From NCBI RefSeq assembly GCF_040215725.1, contig NZ_CP157968.1:682001-746000 (forward strand): a stretch of DNA of 64,000 bases, in the 5' to 3' direction. The translations under genes and the position numbers were made by a program. Positions within the stretch are counted from its first letter, which is position 1. The number at the start of each line of letters is the position of its first letter. The stretch is from Rhizobium sp. ZPR4. GTDB lineage: Bacteria > Pseudomonadota > Alphaproteobacteria > Rhizobiales > Rhizobiaceae. The notes under the pieces are model-generated. The model had not been told where the DNA came from, ran no database searches, and saw nothing but the letters and a program-made list of their open reading frames with translations. Positions 27,531 through 37,603 of this stretch are shown piece by piece.

Positions 27531-28868
27531 ATGACTATTCACTCGAGTGTTTCTGATCTTCTTCTCGATAAAGTCGCGGAATGGCTTACGCAGGCGGCGC
27601 TGACGGGCGAAAACCTGGAGACCACCGTTCGCGGCTTCTGCGAGCGCATGGCGGCGACAGGAATGCCGCTCAACCGCGTGCATCTGACCTTTTCCATGTT
27701 ACATCCGCTCTACGATGCGCTCGGCTTTACCTGGCGGCGCGCCGGCGGTCTGACGATCGAGGGCTACCGGCATGGGAACGAGAAGCCGGAACGCTTCGTG
27801 CAGAGCCCCTATTATTATCTCCTGTCCAACAATCTCCAGCACCTGCGTCGTCGGATCGATGTCGACGGTGCTGTCGAATTTCCGATCTTCGAGGATCTGC
27901 GCAAGGAGAAGGTCACCGACTACATGGCCTTCGTGCAGACTTTCGGCGCGGGCTCGGTGCAGGGCATGATGGGCTCCTGGTCCACCGACAGCATCGGCGG
28001 CTTCAGCGAAGAGATGATCGGCGCGCTGATGCGCATGCAGAACCATCTGGCCATGGCCGCCAAGATGGCGGTTCTCGGCAAGCTCGCCAACAACATGCTG
28101 ACCACCTATCTCGGCGGCGATGCCGGAAAGCGCGTGCTGAACGGCCAGATCCGCCGAGGTGACGGCGAGACGATCCGGGCGGCGCTCGTCATGGGCGACA
28201 TGCGGCAATCCACGGTTTATGCCGAAAAGGAAGGTCGCCAAGCCTATATCGATACGCTGAACGAATTCTTCGATGCGATCGCAGCGCCGTTCAATCGCAA
28301 CGGCGGCGAGATCCTGAGCTTCCTTGGCGACGGATTTCTCGCCGTCTACCCATGTGGGCGGCACAAGGACCCGTCCAAGGTGGCCTGCGAGGCCGCACTC
28401 TCGGCCGTTTTTGAGGCGCAGCGCCGTGTCACGGCACTCAACAGCGATCGCCAATCGCGCAATTTGAGCGAAGTGCGCTATGGGATCGGCCTGCATGTCG
28501 GCAACGTCATGTTTGGCAATGTCGGATTGAAGGATCGGTTGACGTTTTCCGCCTTCGGCGCGGCGGTCAACGAGGTCGAGCGGCTACAGTCGCTCACCAA
28601 GAAATATGCGACCGAGGTCGTCGCGAGCCAGGCTTTCTCCAGCTACACCGACTGCGAATGGGGAAAACTCGGCGAAGAAAAGCTCCGCGGCGTGCGCCAG
28701 CGCTTCACCGTCGTCTCTCCGAAAGCTGCGACGCCAGCCAATGGCGGGCTGGAAATCTTTCAGGAAACGGCACCAGACAGTCTCTCCGAGGCCGAGCAGG
28801 TCATTCTCTTGCACAGGGATGCCAAGAAGTTCGAGGGCCGTCTTCAAGTTGAAAACCTGACTCCGTAA
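27531..28868 (+). CDS. Cytosolic class III adenylate/guanylate cyclase
   Basis: The 445-residue protein has no membrane segment. Residues 1 to about 210 form an uncharacterised sensory-type region (VHLTFSMLHPLYDALGF and FPIFEDLRKEKVTDYM are recognisable in many rhizobial cyclases). A C-terminal class III cyclase domain follows, with metal-binding Asp in VMGDMRQST and FLGDGFLAVYP and the transition-state Asn/Arg in VNEVERL. The usual adenine-selecting Lys before GDG appears replaced (ILSFLGDG) and the Thr/Asp partner position is Ser (FSAFG), so nucleotide preference is uncertain. GGGG lies just before the start. It is the third cyclase-type gene in 6 kb. Confidence 0.82.
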   Translation: MTIHSSVSDLLLDKVAEWLTQAALTGENLETTVRGFCERMAATGMPLNRVHLTFSMLHPLYDALGFTWRRAGGLTIEGYRHGNEKPERFVQSPYYYLLSNNLQHLRRRIDVDGAVEFPIFEDLRKEKVTDYMAFVQTFGAGSVQGMMGSWSTDSIGGFSEEMIGALMRMQNHLAMAAKMAVLGKLANNMLTTYLGGDAGKRVLNGQIRRGDGETIRAALVMGDMRQSTVYAEKEGRQAYIDTLNEFFDAIAAPFNRNGGEILSFLGDGFLAVYPCGRHKDPSKVACEAALSAVFEAQRRVTALNSDRQSRNLSEVRYGIGLHVGNVMFGNVGLKDRLTFSAFGAAVNEVERLQSLTKKYATEVVASQAFSSYTDCEWGKLGEEKLRGVRQRFTVVSPKAATPANGGLEIFQETAPDSLSEAEQVILLHRDAKKFEGRLQVENLTP

Positions 28869-29028
28869 CCGCCGCCGCCTCCCGCTTCAGCATAAGCCGA
28901 TATATCACTGGAAAGACGACAGTTTTTTTACGGTCGCGGCATTGCTTTGACCAGCTAGACACCCGTTATGGCCTACGTTAGTGTGCCGTATAAGGCCACA
29001 AAGGTCATGTGAGCGGGAAGTAATATGT

Positions 29029-30936
29029 ATGGCGTCAGGGACTGATCTACTGCGTATTGAGAACCTCGACGTCTCGTTCTCCCTTTATGGAGATAGTCTG
29101 CGCGTCGTAAAGAATGCCGGCTTGAGAGTGCTCCCAGGCAAGGTTACGGCGCTCGTCGGCGAATCCGGCTCCGGCAAGTCGATCATCAGTCAATCGATCA
29201 TGGGCATCCTGCCAACGGCGGCGAAGGCGACCGGCCGGATTCTGTTTACCGATCCGCTCGACGGTCAGACGACCGATATTCTCCAGCTGCCGCGCGATGG
29301 CGTCGCGATCCGCAGGCTGCGTGGCGCGCGCATGGCAAAGATCTTCCAGGAGCCGATGACCTCGCTGTCGCCGCTGCATACCGTCGGCAACCAGATCAGC
29401 GAAGCGCTTCGCATTCACAGCGCAGGCACCAGCAGGGCCGAGCAGCACGAAAAGACCGAGGAGATGCTGAACCTTGTCGGCTTCCAGGACCCGGTTCGCA
29501 CTTTCGATATGTATCCTTTCGAGCTTTCCGGAGGCATGCGTCAGCGCGCGATGATCGCCATGGCGCTGATCTGCAATCCGGCGCTGTTGATTGCCGACGA
29601 GCCGACGACGGCATTGGATGTCACCATCCAGGCGCAGATCCTCGGCCTGCTGCGCAATCTCCAGCAGACGTTCAACATGGCTATGCTGCTGATCACTCAT
29701 GATCTCGGCGTCGTTGCGAACATGGCCGATGAGGTCGTGGTCATCTATCACGGCGAGATCATGGAAGCAGGTCCGGTCGACACGATCTTTCGTCAGCCGC
29801 AGCATCGTTACCTGAAGGCGCTGATGTCGGCGGTGCCGCATTTCGACATGAAGCCCGGAGAAAGATTGAAGTCCTTGCGGGATGTCCCGATCAATCTCGG
29901 CACCTTCTCCGGCAAGAAGAAGCTTATCGGCAACGGTGTGCCGGCGGCGGGCACGGCACCCGATGTCCTGCTTAGCGTGCGCAATCTGACCAAGACCTAC
30001 ACCTCGAAAGCCGGCGGGCTGTTTGGGCGACGGGATGGCACAAAGTTCCGTGCGGTCGATGATGTCAGTTTCGATATTCGCCGCGGCGAATGTCTCGGCC
30101 TGGTCGGGGAAAGTGGCTGCGGCAAGACGACCGTGAGCAAGATTCTGATGCGGGGTGTCACCGCCGATAGTGGTTCCGTCAGCTTCGATGATGGCAGCGG
30201 CAAGATCGATGTACTCGCCGTCAAGGGTGACGAGCTGATGGATCTGCGTACGAAGATCCAGATGGTCTTCCAGGACCCGGTCTCTTCTCTTTCTCCGCGC
30301 ATGACCATCCGCAACATCCTGAGCGAGCCCTTGGAAATCCATGGGCATGGCGACAGCGCCGAGCGCAAGGAGAAGGTCAAGGCGCTGATGCAGGCGATCG
30401 GTCTCGACAAGCACTATCTCAGCCGTTATCCGCACAGTTTCTCCGGCGGCCAGCGCCAGCGCATCGGAATTGCGCGCGCTTTGGCGCTGGGACCGAAGCT
30501 TCTGATCCTCGACGAGCCCGTTTCGGCGCTCGACGTGTCTGTGCAGGCGCAAATCCTGAACCTTCTCAAGGATCTGCAGAAAGAACTTGGCCTGACCTAT
30601 CTGTTCATTTCGCACAATCTCGCCGTGGTCGATTATATGGCCGACCGCATTGCCGTGATGGCACGGGGACGTATCGTTGAAATCGCACCACGCGAGATCA
30701 TCCTGCGCGATCCCGTTCATCCCTACACGCGTTCGCTGCTTGCTGCGGTCCCGTTCCCCGATCTCGACCGGCCGCTGGATTTCTCCGCCCTGAGCAGCGA
30801 AGGCTCCGCAGCCAAGCAGAAATGGGGGCCGAAATTCTCTGAGGGGGCGGACGGAGATCTGGCCTATGCCGATTTGGGCGGAGGGCATTTCGTGCGTGCC
30901 CGCCGGGGTCTCGGTGCCCAGGAGCTGCGCAAATGA
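29029..30936 (+). CDS. Opp/Dpp-class ABC importer, fused double ATPase
   Basis: The 635-residue chain contains two complete nucleotide-binding domains. The first has Walker [10 protein letters not shown] (near residue 43), signature [16 protein letters not shown] and [12 protein letters not shown]. The second (from about 310) has [25 protein letters not shown] and [12 protein letters not shown]. This is a DppD-DppF type fusion. The ATG at 29029 follows GGGAAG. Its stop overlaps the binding-protein gene by 4 bases. The family carries peptides, nickel or oligosaccharides; the closest relative in this window is AgpD of the alpha-galactoside system. Confidence 0.88.
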   Translation: MASGTDLLRIENLDVSFSLYGDSLRVVKNAGLRVLPGKVTALVGESGSGKSIISQSIMGILPTAAKATGRILFTDPLDGQTTDILQLPRDGVAIRRLRGARMAKIFQEPMTSLSPLHTVGNQISEALRIHSAGTSRAEQHEKTEEMLNLVGFQDPVRTFDMYPFELSGGMRQRAMIAMALICNPALLIADEPTTALDVTIQAQILGLLRNLQQTFNMAMLLITHDLGVVANMADEVVVIYHGEIMEAGPVDTIFRQPQHRYLKALMSAVPHFDMKPGERLKSLRDVPINLGTFSGKKKLIGNGVPAAGTAPDVLLSVRNLTKTYTSKAGGLFGRRDGTKFRAVDDVSFDIRRGECLGLVGESGCGKTTVSKILMRGVTADSGSVSFDDGSGKIDVLAVKGDELMDLRTKIQMVFQDPVSSLSPRMTIRNILSEPLEIHGHGDSAERKEKVKALMQAIGLDKHYLSRYPHSFSGGQRQRIGIARALALGPKLLILDEPVSALDVSVQAQILNLLKDLQKELGLTYLFISHNLAVVDYMADRIAVMARGRIVEIAPREIILRDPVHPYTRSLLAAVPFPDLDRPLDFSALSSEGSAAKQKWGPKFSEGADGDLAYADLGGGHFVRARRGLGAQELRK

Positions 30937-32849
30937 TCAACCGGCGCACCTTTCTCGGCCTGCTGGCCACCACCGTTTTGCCTCAACCCGTTCTTGCCGC
31001 GGATGTTGACAATGAGCCGGAATATTTCGCCGATTGGCTAAGGGCCGGCCAGATGCCGCATCTTGCCAGGCGTTTGCCGAAATTCCCGCGCATCGTCAAT
31101 GTCGCGGCCATGGGGCGCACGCCAGGCCATTATGGCGGGTCGGTGCGCACCATTATCGGCAGCCAGAACGATATCCGCTTCATGACGATCTACGGCTATG
31201 CCCGTCTCGTCGGCTATGACCGTACCCTGTCGTTGCAGCCTGATATTCTGGAGTCATTCACCTCCGTCAACGACATGGTTTTCACCTTCAAGCTGCGCGA
31301 CGGACATAAATGGTCGGATGGACATCCTTTCACCGCCTATGACTTCCGCTATTGGTGGGAAGACGTCATCCTCAACAAAGAACTGACACCGGGCGGCGGC
31401 GCCCTGGAGTTGCGCCCGCATGGCAGCCTGCCGCGTTTCGAGTTGCTCGATGAGCTGACGGTGCGTTATTCCTGGGATGATCCAAATCCAGATTTCCTGC
31501 CGATTCTTGCCGCGCCGCAGCCGCTCGTCATTGCCGGGCCTTCGCATTATCTGAAGCAGTTCCACAAGAAGTATCAGGACAGCATTCGCCTGTCCTCGCT
31601 GATGAAGGAAAACCGCGTTAAGAAATGGCAGGATCTGCATATCAAGATGGCCCGTTCCTACCGGCCTGAAAATCCTAACCTGCCCGTGCTCGATCCCTGG
31701 CGCAACACGACCGCGCCGCCGGCCGAGCAATTCGTCTTCGAGCGCAATCCCTATTTTCATCGCGTCGACGAAAATGGCCGGCAGTTGCCCTATATAGATC
31801 GGATGATCCTGAACATCAGCTCTTCCGCGATCATCGCCGCCAAGACCGGTGCGGGAGAAAGCGATCTGCAGGCAAACGGCATAGATTTCAACGACTACAC
31901 CTTCCTCAAGGAAGCGGAGAAGCTCCACCCGATCAAGGTCAATCTTTGGAAAGCGGCGCGGGGGTCGCGGGTTGCGCTGTTTCCCAATCTGAACAGCGCC
32001 GATGCCGTCTGGCGAGACGTTCTGCGCGATGTGCGCGTGCGGCGAGCCCTGTCGCTGGCGATCGACCGCCACGAGGTCAATATGGCCGTCTTCTACGGCC
32101 TTGGCGCCGAGAGCGCCAATACCGTCCTGCCGGACAGCCCGCTCTACAAGCCGGAATATGCGTCGGCTTGGATTGCGCACGATCCCGATCAGGCCAATGC
32201 TTTGCTCGACGCCGCCGGTCTTGCCAAGCGCGACGAAGATGGCATTCGCCTGTTGCCGGACGGAAGGCGTATGGAAATCACGGTGGAGACACCGGGCGAA
32301 AGCCCGTTGGATGCGGACGTCCTGGAACTGGTCACCGATCACTGGCGCAAGGTCGGGATTGCGCTGTTCACGCGTGTGTCGCAACGTGACATTTTCCGCA
32401 GTCGCGCCATGGGCGGGCGTATCCTGATGTCCTTGTGGTATGGCCTGGACAATGGCGTGCCGACGGCGGACATGAACCCGGCAGAACTGGCGCCGACAAC
32501 CGACGACCAGATGCAATGGCCGCTCTGGGGCATGTATTATCTTTCGCGTGAAACGCAGGGTGTCGCGCCCGATGTTCCGGAGGCGGCCAAACTCGTCAAG
32601 CTGCTACGTGAATGGGAGGCGGCCGCCTCTTCCTTCGAGCGCGCCGAGATCTGGCACGAAATGCTGTCGATCTATACGGACCAGGTTTTCTCCATCGGCC
32701 TCATCAACGCCACGCTGCAGCCGATCGTGCATTCGGCGCGTATGCAGAACGTGCCGGAAAAGGCGCTTTACGGCTTCGATCCAACCTGCTTTCTCGGTGT
32801 CTACATGCCGGATACCTTCTGGATGAAGGAGGATCGCCGGAATGCTTAG
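30933..32849 (+). CDS. ABC importer substrate-binding protein, SBP family 5
   Basis: The 638-residue protein begins with a Tat-like signal (NRRTFLGLLATTVLPQPVLAAD) and has the family 5 binding-protein fold: LQPDILESFTSVNDMVFTFKL near residue 100, WSDGHPFTAYDFRYWWED near 130 and DVRVRRALSLAIDRHEVN near 365. It is longer than peptide-binding DppA (about 535) and close in style to the AgpA-type protein here (695 residues), which suggests an oligosaccharide or glycopeptide ligand. It overlaps the permease gene by 8 bases. Confidence 0.85.
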   Translation: MINRRTFLGLLATTVLPQPVLAADVDNEPEYFADWLRAGQMPHLARRLPKFPRIVNVAAMGRTPGHYGGSVRTIIGSQNDIRFMTIYGYARLVGYDRTLSLQPDILESFTSVNDMVFTFKLRDGHKWSDGHPFTAYDFRYWWEDVILNKELTPGGGALELRPHGSLPRFELLDELTVRYSWDDPNPDFLPILAAPQPLVIAGPSHYLKQFHKKYQDSIRLSSLMKENRVKKWQDLHIKMARSYRPENPNLPVLDPWRNTTAPPAEQFVFERNPYFHRVDENGRQLPYIDRMILNISSSAIIAAKTGAGESDLQANGIDFNDYTFLKEAEKLHPIKVNLWKAARGSRVALFPNLNSADAVWRDVLRDVRVRRALSLAIDRHEVNMAVFYGLGAESANTVLPDSPLYKPEYASAWIAHDPDQANALLDAAGLAKRDEDGIRLLPDGRRMEITVETPGESPLDADVLELVTDHWRKVGIALFTRVSQRDIFRSRAMGGRILMSLWYGLDNGVPTADMNPAELAPTTDDQMQWPLWGMYYLSRETQGVAPDVPEAAKLVKLLREWEAAASSFERAEIWHEMLSIYTDQVFSIGLINATLQPIVHSARMQNVPEKALYGFDPTCFLGVYMPDTFWMKEDRRNA

Positions 32850-33840
32850 GTATATCTTTTGGCGCATCGCCGTGATGATCCCGACCCTGATCGTCATTTC
32901 GATGCTGGTCTTCACGATCATCCAGCTTCCGCCCGGCGACTTCTTCGAAAGCCAGATCGCCGAGCTGCGCGCCCAGGGCGAGACGGCGAACCTTCAGGAG
33001 ATCGAGAATCTTCGCCACGAATACGGCCTCGATCAGCCCATGCCGATTCAATACGTCCACTGGGTCGCCGGAATGCTGCATGGCGATTTCGGCTATTCCT
33101 TCGAATATCAGCTGCCGGTTTCGGATGTCGTTGGCGACCGCTTGTGGCTGACCATTCTCGTGTCGATGACGACGATTCTCGTGACCTGGCTAATCGCCTT
33201 CCCGATCGGCATCTATTCCGCCACCCATCAATATAGCTGGGGCGATTATGGCCTGACCTTTCTCGGCCTGCTCGGCATTGCCATCCCGAATTTCATGCTG
33301 GCGCTGATCCTGATGTATTTCGCCAATGTCTGGTTCGGCGTGTCGATCGGCCATTTGATGGATCAGCAATACCTCTCGCAGCCGATGAGCTGGGAAAAGG
33401 CGCGCTCGATCCTCTCGCATCTCTGGATCCCAGTCATCATCGTCGGTACGGCCGGGACCGCGGGCATGATCCGCCGTCTTCGCGCCAATCTGCTCGACGA
33501 GATGCAGAAGCAATATGTCATCACCGCACGAGCCAAGGGGCTGCATCCTCTGAAGGCTCTGGTGAAATATCCGCTGCGCATGGCATTGAACTTCTTCGTC
33601 GCCGATATCGGTTCCATCCTGCCGTCGATCATTTCGGGCGCTGAGATCACCGCTATCGTGCTGTCGCTCGAGACGACCGGCCCGATGTTGATCCGGGCCC
33701 TGCAAAGCCAGGACATGTATCTTGCCGGTTCATTTCTGATGTTTCTCGCCTTCCTCAATGTTATCGGCGTGCTGATCTCGGATATCGCACTCGGCTTTCT
33801 CGATCCCCGCATCCGCTTGCAAGGCAGGAGTACAAAGTGA
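32842..33840 (+). CDS. ABC importer permease, DppB type
   Basis: The 332-residue membrane protein begins MLRYIFWRIAVMIPTLIVIS, a typical DppB first helix, then a periplasmic loop with DFFESQIAELRAQGE, and has about six membrane helices with the EAA-type coupling loop TARAKGLHPLKALVKYPLR near residue 230. It overlaps both neighbours by a few bases and pairs with the second permease. Confidence 0.85.
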   Translation: MLRYIFWRIAVMIPTLIVISMLVFTIIQLPPGDFFESQIAELRAQGETANLQEIENLRHEYGLDQPMPIQYVHWVAGMLHGDFGYSFEYQLPVSDVVGDRLWLTILVSMTTILVTWLIAFPIGIYSATHQYSWGDYGLTFLGLLGIAIPNFMLALILMYFANVWFGVSIGHLMDQQYLSQPMSWEKARSILSHLWIPVIIVGTAGTAGMIRRLRANLLDEMQKQYVITARAKGLHPLKALVKYPLRMALNFFVADIGSILPSIISGAEITAIVLSLETTGPMLIRALQSQDMYLAGSFLMFLAFLNVIGVLISDIALGFLDPRIRLQGRSTK

Positions 33841-35012
33841 GCGTATCCCTGCCAAAACCCGGTGCCCCCCTGGAGCATTATGTGTCGAACGCGGATTTCG
33901 ATCCGGATCAGTTCGAAGCCATGTCCGCCGGCCAGCAGCGCTATTACATGGCCTCGCAGAAGAAGCTGATGTGGTGGAAGTTCAAGAAGCACAAGCTTGC
34001 GCTCGCCTCCGGCATTTTTCTGCTCCTGGCCTATGGCATGATCCTGATTGCGGAGTTCCTGGCGCCTTACGGGCTGCACAGCCGCAATGTCGATTATATC
34101 CACTCGCCGCCGCAGATGGTCCATTTCTTCGACAAGGGCGAGTTCGTCGGGCCGTTCGTCTATGGCCGGAAAATGACGCTCGATATCGATACGCTGCGCC
34201 GGATCTATACCGAAAATCCTTCGGACGTGCAGCCGATCCGCTTCTTCTGCCGCGGCGATGCCTATCGTTTCTGGGGCCTGGTGGATTCGAACCTGCACCT
34301 GATCTGCCCTTCCGTCGGCGGGCAAATGTACCTGCTTGGAACCGATCGCCTGGGCCGGGACGTGCTGTCGCGCATCATCTACGGCGCGCGCATATCCTTG
34401 ACGATCGGGTTGATCGGTATAGCGATCAGCTTCGTACTCGGCGTTGTCATCGGCGGTCTGGCAGGCTATCACGGCGGTCTTTTCGATCTCCTCGTTCAGC
34501 GCGTGATCGAGGTGCTGCAATCGCTGCCGAGCCTGCCATTGTGGATGGCGCTTGCGGCGATCATGCCGGTGAGCTGGAGTCCGATCATCGTCTATTTCGG
34601 CATTACCATCATTCTCGGCATTCTCGACTGGACCGGCCTTGCACGCGCCGTGCGCTCGAAGCTTCTGTCCCTGCGGGAGGAGGACTATGTGCTTGCCGCG
34701 CAACTGATGGGCGCAAGTACGCGCCGTATCATTGGTCGCCATCTCGTTCCTGGCTTCATGTCGCATCTGATCGCCACGGCGACGATCTCTGTTCCGAGCA
34801 TGATTCTCGGCGAAACCGCGCTCAGCTTCCTCGGATTGGGGCTTCGCCCGCCAATCACGAGCTGGGGCATTTTGTTGACCGAGGCAAGGAGCGTCAGCGT
34901 CATCGCCTTCTATCCATGGCTCCTTTTCCCTATGATCCCGGTGATTTTGGTCATTCTGGCGTTCAACTTTTTAGGAGACGGCTTGCGCGATGCCGCCGAT
35001 CCCTACAAATAG
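33837..35012 (+). CDS. ABC importer permease, DppC type with long external loop
   Basis: The 391-residue membrane protein is a DppC-type permease. An N-terminal tail of about 50 residues precedes TM1 (ALASGIFLLLAYGMILIAEFL). Between TM1 and TM2 there is an unusually long external loop of about 110 residues (VDYIHSPPQMVHFFDKGEF to LGTDRLGRDVLSRIIYGARI). The AgpC-type permease at 48823-49950 has the same loop with matching elements, marking one subfamily. The coupling loop is LAAQLMGASTRRIIGRHLVPG. The last gene of the transporter; the glycosyltransferase cluster starts about 100 bases later. Confidence 0.85.
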   Translation: MSVSLPKPGAPLEHYVSNADFDPDQFEAMSAGQQRYYMASQKKLMWWKFKKHKLALASGIFLLLAYGMILIAEFLAPYGLHSRNVDYIHSPPQMVHFFDKGEFVGPFVYGRKMTLDIDTLRRIYTENPSDVQPIRFFCRGDAYRFWGLVDSNLHLICPSVGGQMYLLGTDRLGRDVLSRIIYGARISLTIGLIGIAISFVLGVVIGGLAGYHGGLFDLLVQRVIEVLQSLPSLPLWMALAAIMPVSWSPIIVYFGITIILGILDWTGLARAVRSKLLSLREEDYVLAAQLMGASTRRIIGRHLVPGFMSHLIATATISVPSMILGETALSFLGLGLRPPITSWGILLTEARSVSVIAFYPWLLFPMIPVILVILAFNFLGDGLRDAADPYK

Positions 35013-35111
35013 CAGGGTGAACGGCGAAGACAGGATTGCAATTCGAGAAGCGGCCCGCGGATGTCGTTTGCCGACACCGCGTATAACTTTCACCCCCAGA
35101 GGTTTTTGCCT

Positions 35112-36326
35112 ATGAAGCGGCGCTTAGAAGATGCTCGAATCCTCATGTATAGCCACGACACGTTCGGTCTCGGCCATTTGAGGCGGTGCAGAACGATTGC
35201 CCATGCGCTTGTTGAGGACTATCGCGGGCTGAACGTGCTGATCATTTCCGGTGCGACGATCGCCGGGGCATTCGATTATCGTGCTCGTGTCGATTTCGTA
35301 AAAGTGCCGAGCGTCATCAAGCTGCGCGACGGCGAATACACGTCTATGGCGAGCCATGTCGCATTGCAAGAAACGCTGAAGATGCGGCAATCGATCATTC
35401 GCCATACGGCCGAAACCTTCCAGCCCGACGTTTTCATCGTCGACAAGGAGCCGATGGGGCTGAAAGGCGAGGTCGAGGAGACGCTGACCTATCTCAAGGC
35501 GCGCGGCACCACGCTCGTTCTCGGCATGCGCGACGTCATGGATGCGCCGCACCTGCTGGAGGCCGAATGGAAGAAGAACAACGTCCTGCAGAAGATCGAT
35601 CAATTCTACGATCGCGTCTGGGTCTATGGGCCGCCGGATTTTCACGATCCGCTCGTCGGCCTCGATGTTCCCTCCGGCGTGCGCCGGAAGATGGAGTTCG
35701 TCGGCTTCCTGCAGCGCAGCGTTTCCACTCTGGGCACGAAGTCGGAACATGTGCCTGACGAGGATTATATCCTGGTGACGACAGGCGGCGGCGGCGACGG
35801 TGCCGATCTCGTCCGCGATGTCATCGCCGCTTTCGAGGAAGATCGCTCCCTCACGCAAAAGACGTTGATCGTGCTTGGCCCCTATATGCCGGCCAAGGAG
35901 CGTGGCCAGCTTTTGGAGCGCGCCAGCAAGATCGACTGTCTGCAGGTCATCGAGTTCGACAACAAGATGGAAGAACTGATTGCCGGCGCCAAGGCCGTCG
36001 TCGCCATGGGGGGCTATAATACCTATTGCGAGATCCTGTCCTTCGACAAGCCGGCGCTGATCATTCCGCGCACCCGCCCGCGCGAGGAGCAGCTCATCCG
36101 CGCGCAGCGGGCAAGCGAGCTTGGCCTCGTCGATATGCTTCTACCGGAGGAATCTGCCGATCCGAAGCAGCTTGCCGCCGCCCTGAAGCGCCTGCCGAAC
36201 CAGGCTCCTCCCTCGGCGAGCAACAGCAACATGCGCCTGGAAGGGCTCGTGCATATTTCGCGCACCGTCGGCGAATGGTTCGATGACCGCGAGCGCTATA
36301 CGCCGCTATCGATCGTTGCCGAGTAG
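35112..36326 (+). CDS. MurG-like GT-B glycosyltransferase
   Basis: The 404-residue protein (from ATG 35112, preceded by AGAGG; ATG 35061 is an alternative with no ribosome site) resembles GT28-type enzymes. It starts with a sugar-acceptor loop, YSHDTFGLGHLRRCRTIAHAL, and has the donor-side motifs VTTGGGGDGADLV near residue 225 and GGYNTYCEILSFDKPALIIP near 300. It probably transfers a sugar from a UDP-type donor on the cytoplasmic membrane face. The gene at 37600 encodes a paralogue with the same landmarks. It starts the glycan locus that includes the degenerate ABC exporter. Confidence 0.75.
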   Translation: MKRRLEDARILMYSHDTFGLGHLRRCRTIAHALVEDYRGLNVLIISGATIAGAFDYRARVDFVKVPSVIKLRDGEYTSMASHVALQETLKMRQSIIRHTAETFQPDVFIVDKEPMGLKGEVEETLTYLKARGTTLVLGMRDVMDAPHLLEAEWKKNNVLQKIDQFYDRVWVYGPPDFHDPLVGLDVPSGVRRKMEFVGFLQRSVSTLGTKSEHVPDEDYILVTTGGGGDGADLVRDVIAAFEEDRSLTQKTLIVLGPYMPAKERGQLLERASKIDCLQVIEFDNKMEELIAGAKAVVAMGGYNTYCEILSFDKPALIIPRTRPREEQLIRAQRASELGLVDMLLPEESADPKQLAAALKRLPNQAPPSASNSNMRLEGLVHISRTVGEWFDDRERYTPLSIVAE

Positions 36327-36343
36327 ATTACCGGAACCTGTCG

Positions 36344-37603
36344 ATGCGGAAGAAAATACTGGTGGTCCTGAAAGGCTATCCCCGCCTGTCGGAAACCTTC
36401 ATCGCGCAGGAGCTGCTCGGCCTGGAGAAGGCCGGCTTCGACCTGACGCTGATTTCGATGCGCAAGCCCACGGACAAGAAGCGCCATCCCGTCCATGACG
36501 AGATCAAGGCGAGCGTCGTCTACCTGCCCGAATATCTGCACAACGAGCCGCTGAGGGTGCTTCGCGCCTTCGTTGCCGGCATCGGCAAGCCTGGGTTCAA
36601 GTCGCTCCTGAAGCAGTTCTGGGCCGATCTCAAACGCGATATCACCCCGAACCGCGTGCGGCGCTTCGGCCAGGCCTTGGTGCTGGCACATGAATGGCCC
36701 GATGGCGGCGAGTGGCTGCATGCGCATTTCATCCATACACCGGCCTCGGTAACGTCCTATGCCAGCATCATGACCGGTATTCCCTGGACCTGCTCGGCGC
36801 ACGCCAAGGACATCTGGACCTCGCCGGACTGGGAGCTTTCGGAAAAGCTCGCCCGCGCCCGCTGGACTGTGACCTGCACGCACACCGGTTTCGAGCATAT
36901 GCGCGATCTGATCGGTGCGGATGACAAGGTCCATCTGAGCTATCACGGTCTGGATCTCGATCGCTTCGGCTCCTTCGCCGGTGAACATTCCAGTCGCGAT
37001 GGCAAGGACGCTTCCGATCCCGCATTCATTCTCAGCGTGGGCCGCGCCGTCGAGAAAAAGGGATACGATGTGCTGCTGAACGCGCTGGCATTGCTTCCCA
37101 GCGATCTCAACTGGCGTTTCACCCATATTGGCGGCGGTGACGGTCTCACGAAATTGAAGGCATTGGCCGATACGCTTGGTATTGCCGATCGTATCACCTG
37201 GAAGGGTGCTCTCGCCCAGGAGGATGTGCTCGCCCATTATCGCCAGGCCGATATTTTTGCGCTCGCCTGCCGGGTTGCGGCCGACGGCGATCGTGACGGG
37301 CTGCCGAACGTGCTCGTCGAAGCCTCGAGCCAGCGTCTTGTCTGCGTCTCCACCAATGTCTCCGGCGTTCCCGAACTACTCGAAGATGGCACAAATGGTC
37401 TTGTTGTTCCCCCGGAGGATCCGCGGGCGCTGGCCGTGGCGCTGGAATCCGCCATTCGCAATCCGGCATTGCGCCAGAGGCTGGGCGAGGCAGCAGAAAG
37501 GCGGGTGCGCGAGCATTTCGACTATCACGCCAGCATCCGGCAACTGACCGGGCTGTTCGAGGAGCAATGGCAGAAAGAAGATCAATGGCGGAAATCCGCA
37601 TGA
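36344..37603 (+). CDS. GT4-type glycosyltransferase
   Basis: The 419-residue protein has a GT4 layout: KILVVLKGYPRLSETFIAQELLGLEKAG at the N-terminus, FILSVGRAVEKKGYDVLLNAL near residue 228, and VAADGDRDGLPNVLVEASSQRLVCVSTNVSGVPEL near 310, with the E-x7-E type pair partly changed (VLVEASSQ). It is flanked by two MurG-like glycosyltransferases and overlaps the next gene by 4 bases, so the three act in one pathway, presumably building an envelope glycan. Confidence 0.85.
   Translation: MRKKILVVLKGYPRLSETFIAQELLGLEKAGFDLTLISMRKPTDKKRHPVHDEIKASVVYLPEYLHNEPLRVLRAFVAGIGKPGFKSLLKQFWADLKRDITPNRVRRFGQALVLAHEWPDGGEWLHAHFIHTPASVTSYASIMTGIPWTCSAHAKDIWTSPDWELSEKLARARWTVTCTHTGFEHMRDLIGADDKVHLSYHGLDLDRFGSFAGEHSSRDGKDASDPAFILSVGRAVEKKGYDVLLNALALLPSDLNWRFTHIGGGDGLTKLKALADTLGIADRITWKGALAQEDVLAHYRQADIFALACRVAADGDRDGLPNVLVEASSQRLVCVSTNVSGVPELLEDGTNGLVVPPEDPRALAVALESAIRNPALRQRLGEAAERRVREHFDYHASIRQLTGLFEEQWQKEDQWRKSA

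Noticed and set aside
28869..29028. T-run near 28921-28930 as a terminator of the soluble cyclase gene
   Set aside because: No stem of useful length precedes the T-run.
29047..30888. 613-codon open frame on the minus strand opposite the double ATPase gene
   Set aside because: It mirrors a strong coding gene with intact ABC motifs; long antisense frames are common in GC-rich DNA. Its translation is rich in His, Arg, Asp and Gln without any domain.
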